A DNA stretch of 34,917 nucleotides from Burkholderiales bacterium (GTDB taxonomy: Bacteria > Pseudomonadota > Gammaproteobacteria > Burkholderiales > UBA11063). This document shows positions 18,036-26,231 of this stretch, one piece after another (the stretch's first letter is position 1; each line of letters begins with the position of its first letter). Made by a program: the position numbers and the translations under genes. The stretch is from contig JAIEPY010000002.1 in the NCBI GenBank assembly GCA_019748155.1, positions 1 to 34,917 on the forward strand, written 5' to 3'. Below the pieces are notes generated by a model. It ran no database searches, was not told the DNA's origin, and worked only from the letters and a program-made list of their open reading frames with translations.

Positions 18036-19178
18036 GTGGTTGAAGATAATAGATTAATTAAAGTGTTGGCAGATTTAGTTGCTTTTGAGTCGGTAACACC
18101 AAATTCTGCGGGTAGCCTAGAGTATATTGAATGTTTTGTAACTAAGCTCGGAGCCGGGTGTGTTTATGTTAACCGTAATCAAACCAGCAATTTGATTGTG
18201 ACTATTGGTAATGGTGATAGAATTTTGGCGTTTGCCGGACATGTTGATGTTGTGCCCCCCGGGGACTCTGCAAAATGGATCAATGGTAACCCATATCAAC
18301 TACATGTTGATGGTGATTTGATTATTGGGCGTGGGGTTGCGGATATGAAAGGTGCCATTGCTGCATTTTTACTCGCCTTGGAACAATTTGTTGCCGTTAC
18401 TGATTTAAGTCAATATAAAATTATGCTGTTATTAACCTCGGATGAAGAGGGGAGTGCACATGATGGTACTATCTTGATGGTTGATTATTTAAAACAAAAC
18501 CAAATTCAGCTTAATTATTGCTTGGTGGGCGAGCCCTCTTGTGTAGATGTGATCGGTGATACGATTAAAGTTGGTCGCCGTGGTTCTTTAACTGGCTCGC
18601 TAGTTGTTAACGGCAAACAAGGGCATATTGCCTATCCTCATTTATGTGATAACCCGATTCATAGTTTTGCCCCAGCTATGAGTGAGCTAAGCAGTAAAAT
18701 TTGGGATAATGGCAATGAGTTTTTTCCTGCAAGTAGTTTACAATTTGCCAATATAAGTTCTGGGCTTGGCGTTACTAATGTAATTCCCGGGCAATTGACT
18801 ACGAATTTTAATTTTCGCTATAATACCAATCATTCGGTGGACAGCTTAAAACAGGAAGTTCTAGCGATTTTAAACAAATACAAATTAAACTATGATTTGA
18901 GCTGGCAACATTCTGCTAATCCTTTTCTGACTAAGGTTGGTAGCCTGATTGAATTAAGTCGGCAAGCAATTAATCAAGTTTGCGGTGTCAATGTAGCCTG
19001 TAAAACCGATGGTGGTACTTCAGATGGGCGTTTTTTAATTGAAGTTAGTGACGAAATTATTGAATTTGGCTTAAGAAATGCCAGTATTCATCAACTTAAT
19101 GAAGCAACGAGTGTTAGTGATTTAACTAAACTTGCTTCAATTTATTCTATTCTTTTATGTAAGATTTTTAATGACTAA
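18036..19178 (+). CDS. dapE: Succinyl-diaminopimelate desuccinylase
   Basis: Zn-dependent M20-family amidohydrolase that removes succinate from N-succinyl-LL-diaminopimelate in lysine and peptidoglycan-precursor synthesis. With GTG at 18036 as start (GGGAA five bases before), it has 380 residues, close to the usual 375. The open frame extends upstream to an ATG at 17976, but that adds a hydrophobic stretch unlike the family. Metal ligands and base: His69 and Asp71 in GHVDVV, Asp103 in GVADMKGA, Glu137/138 in TSDEEGSAHDGT, and the C-terminal HQLNE. The dimerisation-domain markers VGRRGSLTG and ACKTDGGTSDGRF are present. Its stop overlaps the pcnB start. Confidence 0.93.
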   Translation: MVEDNRLIKVLADLVAFESVTPNSAGSLEYIECFVTKLGAGCVYVNRNQTSNLIVTIGNGDRILAFAGHVDVVPPGDSAKWINGNPYQLHVDGDLIIGRGVADMKGAIAAFLLALEQFVAVTDLSQYKIMLLLTSDEEGSAHDGTILMVDYLKQNQIQLNYCLVGEPSCVDVIGDTIKVGRRGSLTGSLVVNGKQGHIAYPHLCDNPIHSFAPAMSELSSKIWDNGNEFFPASSLQFANISSGLGVTNVIPGQLTTNFNFRYNTNHSVDSLKQEVLAILNKYKLNYDLSWQHSANPFLTKVGSLIELSRQAINQVCGVNVACKTDGGTSDGRFLIEVSDEIIEFGLRNASIHQLNEATSVSDLTKLASIYSILLCKIFND

Positions 19179-20541
19179 ACAAATTATTTCTGCACCAGGT
19201 ATTGGGCTTAATCAGACGATGCTTGATCAGGATGCGCTGCAATTAATTAAAAAATTGCAGCAACATGGCTTTGCTGCCTATGTGGTGGGTGGCAGTGTGC
19301 GTGATTTACTATTAGGGCGCACTCCCAAAGATTTTGATATTGTGACCGATGCACTGCCGGAAAAGATTCGACGGATTTTTGGTAAAAATTCAATGATAAT
19401 CGGACGGCGTTTTAAAATTGTTCATGTTTATTTTGAACATTTGAACGAAGAGCGCAGTTTACGAATTGGCAAACCATGCTACGAGCGCCATATTCTGGAA
19501 GTATCAACTTATCGCAGTAATCAAGTGCATGATCATGCCGTTAGTGAGCATGGGCGAATTTTGGTTGATAATAATTATGGTACGATTGATGAAGATGCTT
19601 TCCGCCGTGATTTTACGGTAAATGCACTTTACTATGATCCGGTAGCAGAAGTGGTAATTGATTATCATGATGGTTTGGCTGATATTGAAAAAAGAATCAT
19701 TCGGATTATTGGTAATCCATATGAACGTTATATGGAAGATCCTGTACGTGTATTACGTGCCATTCGTTTATCTGAGAAACTAGGTCTGACTATTGATGAG
19801 CACACCTATATTAATTTTCGTAATGCCAAACATTTGCTAATTAATGAACCTAAAGGGCGTTTATTTGAAGAAATGCTCAAAATTTTGCTTTCCGGCAATG
19901 CATTAAATGTAGTGCGTGAGCTAGGCGAACTAAATTTACCACGGCGGGTGTTTCCTTTGTTTGATCGCTTGTTTTTCCATAAATCGCATGATGATTTTGC
20001 GTATAAGGTATTAGAAAAAACTGATTTACGGATTGCCAGTGGCGAAGATGTTTCGCTGGTATTTATCTTAGCTGGTTTAATCTGGTCGGCAATTTATCAA
20101 AGCTGGCAACAGGAGCTGAGTAAAGGTGCTCACGCCAGACAAGCTCTGATGGATGCAATTTCTAATAATAAAAATGTAGTTTTTAATAGCGGAATAACCA
20201 GAAACCTTTATACTGCTATGCGTGATATGTGGATGCTGCAACTTGAATTTGATTCACCGAGCGTGGCTAAATTAGATCATTTATTGAATCATAATCGTTT
20301 CCGTCAGGCGTGGCATTTATTTACCATGCGTAATGATTTTCTGCAGGTTGATCCGCAGATCTTTGCATGGTGGGATAATTTTATGGCTTCTACTGAGACA
20401 GATAAAACTGACTTGATGATTGAATTGGTTGATCTTGCACCAGCAGAGCCTAAGAAAAAAACTAAACGGCGTAAGTCTAAGCGTAAGCGTAGCATTAAAA
20501 AGACACCAAAAGTAGGTGAGAATTTAGAATTTGATTTTTAG
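19171..20541 (+). CDS. pcnB: Poly(A) polymerase I
   Basis: Adds 3' poly(A) tails that promote RNA decay. The ATG at 19171 overlaps the dapE stop by 8 bases and gives 456 residues; a further-upstream TTG at 19132 would add a hydrophobic stretch and is less likely. The nucleotidyltransferase core has GGSVRD (40-45) and the DFD metal site (54-56). The PAP signature IIGRRFKIVHV (76-86) distinguishes it from CCA-adding enzymes. RRDFTVNALYYDP and EDPVRVLRAIRLSEKLGL are the following conserved blocks. A Lys/Arg-rich tail (about 428-445, KKKTKRRKSKRKRSIKK) is typical of bacterial PcnB and probably binds RNA. Confidence 0.95.
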   Translation: MTKQIISAPGIGLNQTMLDQDALQLIKKLQQHGFAAYVVGGSVRDLLLGRTPKDFDIVTDALPEKIRRIFGKNSMIIGRRFKIVHVYFEHLNEERSLRIGKPCYERHILEVSTYRSNQVHDHAVSEHGRILVDNNYGTIDEDAFRRDFTVNALYYDPVAEVVIDYHDGLADIEKRIIRIIGNPYERYMEDPVRVLRAIRLSEKLGLTIDEHTYINFRNAKHLLINEPKGRLFEEMLKILLSGNALNVVRELGELNLPRRVFPLFDRLFFHKSHDDFAYKVLEKTDLRIASGEDVSLVFILAGLIWSAIYQSWQQELSKGAHARQALMDAISNNKNVVFNSGITRNLYTAMRDMWMLQLEFDSPSVAKLDHLLNHNRFRQAWHLFTMRNDFLQVDPQIFAWWDNFMASTETDKTDLMIELVDLAPAEPKKKTKRRKSKRKRSIKKTPKVGENLEFDF

Positions 20542-20559
20542 ATTTTGGAATTGAAAATA

Positions 20560-21249
20560 ATGGAAAATGAACAAGCTTTACACCGGGAAATAAAAAGTTT
20601 TGTATTACGGCAAGGTAAAATTACCCAAGGGCAGCAACGTGCCATTGAAGAACTAATGCCTGTTTATGGTTTACAATATACTGGTGAGAAATTGGATTTA
20701 GCAAGCGCCTTTGGGCGTGATAACCCTAAGCTAGTTGAAATTGGTTTTGGGATGGGGCATGCAACTTGGCTGATAGCCAAAAATAATCCTAAGAATGATT
20801 ATCTGGGGGTTGAAGTGCATTTGCCGGGTGTTGGGGCGTTATTAATGCAGATGCGTGATAATGATGTTGGTAACTTACGCCTGATTCGCCATGATGCGGT
20901 TGAAGTCCTGCGTAATATGCTGGCAGATGATTCAATTAGTGGCTTTCATATCTATTTTCCTGATCCGTGGCATAAAAAGCGCCATCATAAACGGCGGATT
21001 ATTCAATCAGAATTTGTTAATCTACTTTGCCAAAAGCTCAAATCAGGCGGGTATATTCATTTAGCAACTGACTGGGAAGAATATGCCAAGTGGATGCTTG
21101 ATATCCTGCGATCTAATTCTCAGTTAGTCAATAAATCAACAAGTAATGATTATGTGCCACGTCCTGATTACCGCCCACTGACCAAATTTGAAAATCGTGG
21201 CGTGAAACTTGGGCATGGTGTTTGGGATTTAATCTTTGTTAAGAAATAG
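20560..21249 (+). CDS. trmB: tRNA (guanine-N7-)-methyltransferase
   Basis: Makes m7G46 in tRNA using S-adenosylmethionine. I take the ATG at 20560 (229 residues); an in-frame TTG at 20545 would add five residues. SAM motif: LVEIGFGMGHATWLIA (58-73). Acidic motif II is YLGVEVHLPGVG. The signature FPDPWHKKRHHKRRI (133-147) is diagnostic of TrmB. The end has RPLTKFENRGVKLGHGVWDL, the usual TKFE-RG tRNA-binding block. It follows pcnB by 18 bases. Confidence 0.96.
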   Translation: MENEQALHREIKSFVLRQGKITQGQQRAIEELMPVYGLQYTGEKLDLASAFGRDNPKLVEIGFGMGHATWLIAKNNPKNDYLGVEVHLPGVGALLMQMRDNDVGNLRLIRHDAVEVLRNMLADDSISGFHIYFPDPWHKKRHHKRRIIQSEFVNLLCQKLKSGGYIHLATDWEEYAKWMLDILRSNSQLVNKSTSNDYVPRPDYRPLTKFENRGVKLGHGVWDLIFVKK

Positions 21250-21258
21250 GTTAATAAC

Positions 21259-22953
21259 ATGAATGAAACCAGATTATCATTAAAAGAATTTACTGAACAA
21301 TATATCAATATTCTTAACTCATTATCTCATGATGAGTTAAAGTTAGTAATTAGTGCAATGGCTGAAGAAACATTGCCAAGTGAACGACAAAAATTTTTAA
21401 ATAAATTTTTGCGTTATAATCGTCATGAGGCGCTTCTTTCGACTGATAATGGTAACAGCGAAAACCTAATTGCTACGTATGAGAAAGATATCTTAGATGA
21501 TATTGAAGCCCTCAAGGAAGAAATTAAATCTCGTGGTAGCGATGAGCCTGACTGGAATGACTATAATGATGAAGACGCTTTATCAGGGTATGAAGATCTT
21601 GTGCCGGAAGTTAGTGAGTTACTGGATAAAATAGAAGCTCTATATGATTGCGGTAATTATACTTTGGCTAAAACGGCATATCATGAACTATTTGCTATAT
21701 TTTCTATTGAGGACGATTACGGTCGAGGTATAAGGATTTATGATGTAGCTGATATTGATAAAGGTGAAGTTATTGCCAAAGCACTGAGAAGTAATTACTT
21801 GTCTGAAACATCGCCTTATAGTCGAGTAATTACTATATTAATGCTTATACACGAATATTGTGAATATCATCGTGTAACATTAAAAGACCTTATTGGAATA
21901 TCTATTGATCCGCTACCTGAATTTGAACAGTTTTTAACCTTATGGATTAATGCATTAAATGATACGGTTGATTTATCAGATAACAATCATATTCTCGCAC
22001 CGTACAATGATATGCTATTACGTGAGGCGGTATTTTTACAAAATGGCATCAGTGGCTTGGAAAACCTCGCAAGAAGCAATGGCGTAAATTGTCCTATGGT
22101 GTTTTTAGACTGGATTGATGAACTAATTAAAGTTAGTGACTATAATGATGCTATTGCGGCGGCTAATTATGCATTGAAAGTTTTAGCTAAAGATAAACCA
22201 ATTCGAGCAGCAATCGCAGATAAGTTACTCTATTGCGGACAGCAAATAAATAATACTGACATAGTAGATAGCGCAGCATGGATTTCGTTTGCTGCAAAGC
22301 CTGATTTAACAAAATTAGTAGTATTGTTTCATCAAAGTGTTCGCTCAAATCAGCATGCGTTGATTCTAAGTACGATTAATACAATCAAACACCACATTGA
22401 TAAGCCTTATAAAGGTGCTTATTATGAGGAAGAAAGACCTGCACGCCCAACTCAATCATTATTAATGTATGCCTATTTGCTATCTGGCGAAATAGCTCAA
22501 GCATTTAATTTGGCAAAAGTACATAAATCTTTAGGGTGGAGTTATGGCGAAAACCCACAGCCAGTTTTTATTTCCTATTGTTTCATGCAAATGACGCTAT
22601 CTGCATCACAGTCAATTGATAAACTTCCACCAGCATTACAACAATTTTTAAAATCAAACCTTGATAGTGAAATATTCGCTTTATTGAAGCAGTCGATGCC
22701 GTTATTACTAACTCCTGAAATGGTTGAGTGGTGTCTAAAGATTACAGATGATAGAGTTAAGGCGATTGTTAGTAATCAACATCGAAGAGCTTATTCACAA
22801 GCTGCGTTATTGGCTGCGGCTTGTGCTGAAGCAATAAAACTAAGTGATAAAACAAAAGCAATTTCATTTTTTACAGGCATCCAGGGGAGCTATCCGAGAC
22901 ATTCAGCATTTCAAACCGAAATGAAGCAATTTATTAAATCCATAATGGAGTAA
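21259..22953 (+). CDS. Uncharacterised helical-repeat protein
   Basis: A 564-residue protein I do not recognise with certainty. No signal peptide or membrane span is visible. It is strongly acidic in the first 150 residues (DEPDWNDYNDEDALSGYEDL). From about 110 it reads as paired amphipathic helices of TPR-like character: LLDKIEALYDCGNYTLAKTAYHELFAIF, YNDAIAAANYALKVLAKDKP, YAYLLSGEIAQAFNLAKVHK. A conserved-looking stretch EDDYGRGIRIYDVADIDKGE lies near 150-170. Two such helical solenoids could form a scaffold. It begins 9 bases after trmB and is followed closely by the BRO-N gene (7 bases), so it could be the first gene of an inserted accessory cassette. Confidence 0.8.
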   Translation: MNETRLSLKEFTEQYINILNSLSHDELKLVISAMAEETLPSERQKFLNKFLRYNRHEALLSTDNGNSENLIATYEKDILDDIEALKEEIKSRGSDEPDWNDYNDEDALSGYEDLVPEVSELLDKIEALYDCGNYTLAKTAYHELFAIFSIEDDYGRGIRIYDVADIDKGEVIAKALRSNYLSETSPYSRVITILMLIHEYCEYHRVTLKDLIGISIDPLPEFEQFLTLWINALNDTVDLSDNNHILAPYNDMLLREAVFLQNGISGLENLARSNGVNCPMVFLDWIDELIKVSDYNDAIAAANYALKVLAKDKPIRAAIADKLLYCGQQINNTDIVDSAAWISFAAKPDLTKLVVLFHQSVRSNQHALILSTINTIKHHIDKPYKGAYYEEERPARPTQSLLMYAYLLSGEIAQAFNLAKVHKSLGWSYGENPQPVFISYCFMQMTLSASQSIDKLPPALQQFLKSNLDSEIFALLKQSMPLLLTPEMVEWCLKITDDRVKAIVSNQHRRAYSQAALLAAACAEAIKLSDKTKAISFFTGIQGSYPRHSAFQTEMKQFIKSIME

Positions 22954-22960
22954 TGGTTAA

Positions 22961-23791
22961 ATGAATGAATTATTAAAATTTAATGACTTTGCTATTCGTC
23001 GGGTTTTCGATAAGGAAAAACAACTCTGGTATTTTTCGGTTGTTGATGTAGTGCGGGCATTGCTCCAGCAACCTGATTATCAAAGCGCTCGTAAATATTG
23101 GAATAAGTTAAAATCACGATTAAATCAAGATGGTAGTCAGTCGGTGACAAATTGTCACCGACTGAAACTTGAAGCAGAAGATGGGAAAAAATATCTGACA
23201 GATGTTGCGGATATTCAAACGTTGCTAAGAATTATCCAATCAGTTCCAAGCCCTAAAGCTGAACCAATCAAGCTATGGTTAGCCAAAGTCGGTTATGAAC
23301 GCATTCAAGAATCAGTAGATCCTGAGTTGTCCATCAATCGTGCAAGAGAAAATTGGCAAGAGCACGGCAGAAGTGAAAAATGGATTCAACAACGGATGAT
23401 GGGGCAGGAAACCCGCAATAAATTAACGGATTATTGGCAAAATCATGGAATCAACAAAGGACAAGAGTTTGCGATATTAACCAATATAATTCATAAAGAA
23501 TGGTCTGATTTAAGTGTCCAACAACATAAAGACTTAAAAGGCGTACAAGGACAAAACCTCCGCGATCATATGAGTGAAGCTGAACTTATCTTTACGGCAT
23601 TGGCGGAGTTATCGACGCGGCAGATTGCTGAAACAATATCAGCCAACGGATTAGAAGAAAATAAACACGCGAGTAAAGTTGGTGGCGGGATAGCTAAACA
23701 AGCACGTAAAGAATTAGAAAATAAAACTGGTAAAAGTGTAATTAGCGGCGAGAATTTTTTGCCTCACAATAAAGACCAGCAAGATGAATAA
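22961..23791 (+). CDS. BRO-N domain protein, DinD-like
   Basis: A 276-residue protein with an N-terminal BRO domain (about 1-115: FNDFAIRRVFDKEKQLWYFSVVDVVRALL... YLTDVADIQTLLRIIQSVPSPKAEPIKLWLAKVG), a DNA-binding module common in phage antirepressors and in DinD. The C-terminal half (about 130-260) has the DinD-like segments RMMGQETRNKLTDYW, GQEFAILTNIIHKEW, LKGVQGQNLRDHMSEAELIFTALAELSTRQIA and the GGGIAKQARKELENKTG end. Members are linked to DNA damage response or anti-phage functions, but no activity is established. A 29-base perfect palindrome lies inside the gene. Upstream GGAG fits as ribosome site. Confidence 0.9.
   Translation: MNELLKFNDFAIRRVFDKEKQLWYFSVVDVVRALLQQPDYQSARKYWNKLKSRLNQDGSQSVTNCHRLKLEAEDGKKYLTDVADIQTLLRIIQSVPSPKAEPIKLWLAKVGYERIQESVDPELSINRARENWQEHGRSEKWIQQRMMGQETRNKLTDYWQNHGINKGQEFAILTNIIHKEWSDLSVQQHKDLKGVQGQNLRDHMSEAELIFTALAELSTRQIAETISANGLEENKHASKVGGGIAKQARKELENKTGKSVISGENFLPHNKDQQDE
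23137..23165. repeat. 29-base perfect palindrome inside the BRO-N gene
   Basis: The 14-base arms TCAGTCGGTGACAA and TTGTCACCGACTGA surround a single central A (23151). In frame it encodes the region QSVTNCHRL (residues 60-68) of the BRO domain. The core codons for Val-Thr-Asn-Cys-His, GTG ACA AAT TGT CAC, are themselves palindromic. Confidence 0.85.
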
Positions 23792-23886
23792 GATTGCTGA
23801 GAAAAAGAATTTGCCAGCGATTCGCCTCTGTGGTTTTAGTTGTGTTTTGGAGGAGAACATAGTTCGTCTAACAAATAGAGGTGAGT

Positions 23887-24507
23887 ATGATATTAGAAAA
23901 TAGATTAGGTATTACTGATTCGGTAGAATTAGCACGGGCTGAAGAGAAAATCAGCAAATCACAGGCATTAGAACTATTTGAAAGCGGTTTTCTTGATACC
24001 TTGAGCGCGGGAAGCTTTATGGCATTGGCGCAAATTCATCTTTTTCTTTTCGGTGAAATTTATAATTTTGCAGGCAAAATTCGCAGCGTAAATATAGCCA
24101 AAGGAAATTTTAGATTTGCACCTGTGATGTATCTGGAGGTGGCCTTAAAGAACATTGAAGCAATGCCGCAGTCAAATTATGATGCAATTATCGAAAAATA
24201 TGTAGAGATGAATATTGCTCATCCATTTAGAGAAGGAAATGGACGCAGTACCAGAATCTGGCTGGATCTCATTCTTAAAAGAGAGTTGGGGCAGGTTGTT
24301 GATTGGAGTTGTGTTGATAAAGAAAATTATCTTTTGGCAATGGAACGTAGCCCGATAAAAGACATTGAAATTAAATTTTTACTAAAACAGGCATTAACCG
24401 ACAGAATTAATGATCGAGAAATCTACATGAAAGGGATTGATGCTAGTTATCATTATGAGGGTTATACTCTGTATAAGACCGAAGATTTTTTAGGTGAAAA
24501 ATTTTAA
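23887..24507 (+). CDS. Class III Fic adenylyltransferase-type protein
   Basis: Fic proteins transfer AMP (or related groups) to hydroxyl side chains of target proteins. The core motif is HPFREGNGRSTR (112-123): catalytic His112, acidic Glu116 and phosphate-binding GNGR. A flap region is NIAKGNFRFAP. Near the C-terminus SYHYEG (187-192) matches the inhibitory motif [S/T]xxxE[G/N], which places it in class III, where Glu191 would block productive ATP binding (as in the Neisseria Fic). Length is 206 residues from the ATG at 23887; an in-frame GTG at 23881 would overlap the AGAGG ribosome site. It stands 95 bases after the BRO-N gene. The target is unknown; gyrase and topoisomerase IV are known targets in some relatives. 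Confidence 0.92.
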   Translation: MILENRLGITDSVELARAEEKISKSQALELFESGFLDTLSAGSFMALAQIHLFLFGEIYNFAGKIRSVNIAKGNFRFAPVMYLEVALKNIEAMPQSNYDAIIEKYVEMNIAHPFREGNGRSTRIWLDLILKRELGQVVDWSCVDKENYLLAMERSPIKDIEIKFLLKQALTDRINDREIYMKGIDASYHYEGYTLYKTEDFLGEKF

Positions 24508-24802
24508 ATTTATGCCTATAAACCCTAATCAAGAAAAATCAGATATTCAAGATATTCAGCAGCCGATCACTACTCGTCAAGTTGCGTTAGGGCTGTTAGC
24601 GGTAATCTTAATCAGTGCGTTGATCGGTTTAATAATTATTAAACGCAGCAGTAATAGTGGCTTAAAAATTTATTCTGGTCAACTAAAATCAACCACTCAA
24701 GTTATTCACGGTAGACAATCCAGCTCAGCTCCTGAGAATTTCCCTCCTAATATGTCATTTAATTTACCGCAAGCACCTGCACAATCAATACCTGCAAATT
24801 AA
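24494..24802 (+). CDS. Small single-span membrane protein
   Basis: 102 residues from the GTG at 24494, which overlaps the fic stop; the ATG at 24512 would give 96 residues and is equally possible, as neither has a clear ribosome site. One membrane span (about 30-50: VALGLLAVILISALIGLIIIK) is preceded by an acidic, soluble N-terminus and followed by a Ser/Pro-rich external or periplasmic tail (SSAPENFPPNMSFNLPQAPAQS). No domain recognised. The short hairpin and TACAAT (24828-24833) downstream suggest that the next gene, glpT, has its own transcript start. Confidence 0.6.
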   Translation: MKNFKFMPINPNQEKSDIQDIQQPITTRQVALGLLAVILISALIGLIIIKRSSNSGLKIYSGQLKSTTQVIHGRQSSSAPENFPPNMSFNLPQAPAQSIPAN

Positions 24803-24867
24803 CTTAGAAAGCAAACAGCTTTTCTGCTACAATAACCCATCAAAATTTAATTTAATAGGGATATTCT

Positions 24868-26193
24868 ATGATTGGGTTTCTCAAGCCTGCCAAATTTGTG
24901 ACACCACTTCCAGAGAGTCAAATTGACCCAAGTTATCGTCGTTATCGCCTGCAATTGTTTCTAACGGCCTACTTGGGCTATATGGCGTATTATTTTGTGC
25001 GAAGTACTTTGGCATTGGCAAAACCCTATTTTCTCAAAGATGGTTTTACCATGGCGCAAGTCGGCTATCTTGGTTCTGCTTTGGCAGTTACTTATGGTTT
25101 AAGCAAATTTATCATGGGAAATGTCTCAGATCGCAGTAACCCGCGTTATTTTCTAGCATTAGGTTTGTTTCTTTCGGCTTTGGTAAATTTACTTGTACCA
25201 GGTACACTTAGTTTTAGCGGGTTATTTTTGCTGATGCTGATGAATGGTTGGGTTCAGGGGATGGGGTGGCCGCCTTGTGGTCGAATTATGACCCATTGGT
25301 TTTCTGATTCTGAGCGTGGCACCAAGATGTCAATTTGGAATACTGCACATAATGTGGGTGCAGGCTTGTTACCATTGATAGTTGCCATTGGGGTTTGGGT
25401 ATTTGGTAGCTGGAGTGGCTTATTTTATTTACCCGCAATTTGTGCGATTGTTTTTTCAATTTTGGTCTTGATTTTTGGGCGCGACGTGCCACAGTCAGTT
25501 GGTTTACCACCGATTGAGGTTTATCGTAATGATTACCCGCTTGCGGAAGTAGAACATGATTTAGTTGATCGTGAACAAGAGATGACCAGCAAGCAGATTT
25601 TGTTTGATTATGTACTGAATAACAAAAATGTCTGGTTTATGGCAATTGCGAATGTTTTTGTTTACTGCGTGCGTTATGGAGTACTTAACTGGGCGCCAAC
25701 TTATTTAAGTAAAGTTAAACATTTCAGCAATGTCTATAGCAATATGGGATTTGCCTTTTTTGAATTAGCCGCGATTCCCGGTACGATCATCATTGGTTGG
25801 TTATCCGATAAATATTTTGCCGGACGCCGCTCTCCATTGGGATTTTTATCGATGATAATTATCTTCCTTGGCTTAGTAGTTTATTGGCAATCTAGCAATC
25901 ACTGGGTAACGGTAATTTCATTAGGTGTAATTGGATTTTCTATCTATGGCCCAGTGATGCTAATTGGGGTTGCTGCACTTGATTTGGTACCTAAAAAAGC
26001 TGGTGGAACGGCGGCGGGCTTTACAGGCTTATTCGGCTATTTCTTTGGAACCATGGGTGCGGAAGCATTGATGGGCTATTTAGTACAAAATTATGGTTGG
26101 GATAGCGGATTTATTATGTTAATTGCATCAAGTGTATTAGCGGCATTCTTTTTTGCTATTACCTGGAATATTCATAAACGAAATGTACTGTAA
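24868..26193 (+). CDS. glpT: Glycerol-3-phosphate transporter (OPA family)
   Basis: Inner-membrane antiporter taking up sn-glycerol-3-phosphate in exchange for phosphate. Length is 441 residues with about 12 membrane spans. It is collinear with E. coli GlpT: FLKPA N-terminus, IDPSYRRYRLQLFL, the first-span Arg in AYYFVRSTLALAKPY, KFIMGNVSDRSNPR (the MFS loop 2-3 motif), GWVQGMGWPPCGR (OPA signature), WNTAHNVGAGLLPL, SVGLPPIEVYRNDYP, YGVLNWAPTYLSKVKHF, YGPVMLIGVAALDL and KKAGGTAAGFTGLFGY. UhpT/UhpC-like sugar phosphate porters are related, but the match in order and motifs favours GlpT. AGGGA precedes the ATG. Confidence 0.9.
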   Translation: MIGFLKPAKFVTPLPESQIDPSYRRYRLQLFLTAYLGYMAYYFVRSTLALAKPYFLKDGFTMAQVGYLGSALAVTYGLSKFIMGNVSDRSNPRYFLALGLFLSALVNLLVPGTLSFSGLFLLMLMNGWVQGMGWPPCGRIMTHWFSDSERGTKMSIWNTAHNVGAGLLPLIVAIGVWVFGSWSGLFYLPAICAIVFSILVLIFGRDVPQSVGLPPIEVYRNDYPLAEVEHDLVDREQEMTSKQILFDYVLNNKNVWFMAIANVFVYCVRYGVLNWAPTYLSKVKHFSNVYSNMGFAFFELAAIPGTIIIGWLSDKYFAGRRSPLGFLSMIIIFLGLVVYWQSSNHWVTVISLGVIGFSIYGPVMLIGVAALDLVPKKAGGTAAGFTGLFGYFFGTMGAEALMGYLVQNYGWDSGFIMLIASSVLAAFFFAITWNIHKRNVL

Positions 26194-26216
26194 TATATTT
26201 CGAATCTGTTACAGTA
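26186..26216 (+). repeat. Inverted repeat between glpT and dsbD
   Basis: Perfect 8-base arms TACTGTAA (26186-26193) and TTACAGTA (26209-26216), extendable by two G-T wobbles, surround a 15-base loop. The repeat includes the glpT stop and ends 15 bases before the dsbD ATG. With no T-run it is not a classical terminator; an operator or RNA processing site is possible. Confidence 0.45.
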
Positions 26217-26231
26217 TGCATAGGATTAGAT

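Noticed and set aside
19132-19170. TTG at 19132 as the pcnB start
   Set aside because: It would add a hydrophobic stretch read from dapE coding sequence; the ATG at 19171 overlaps the dapE stop, as expected for coupled genes.
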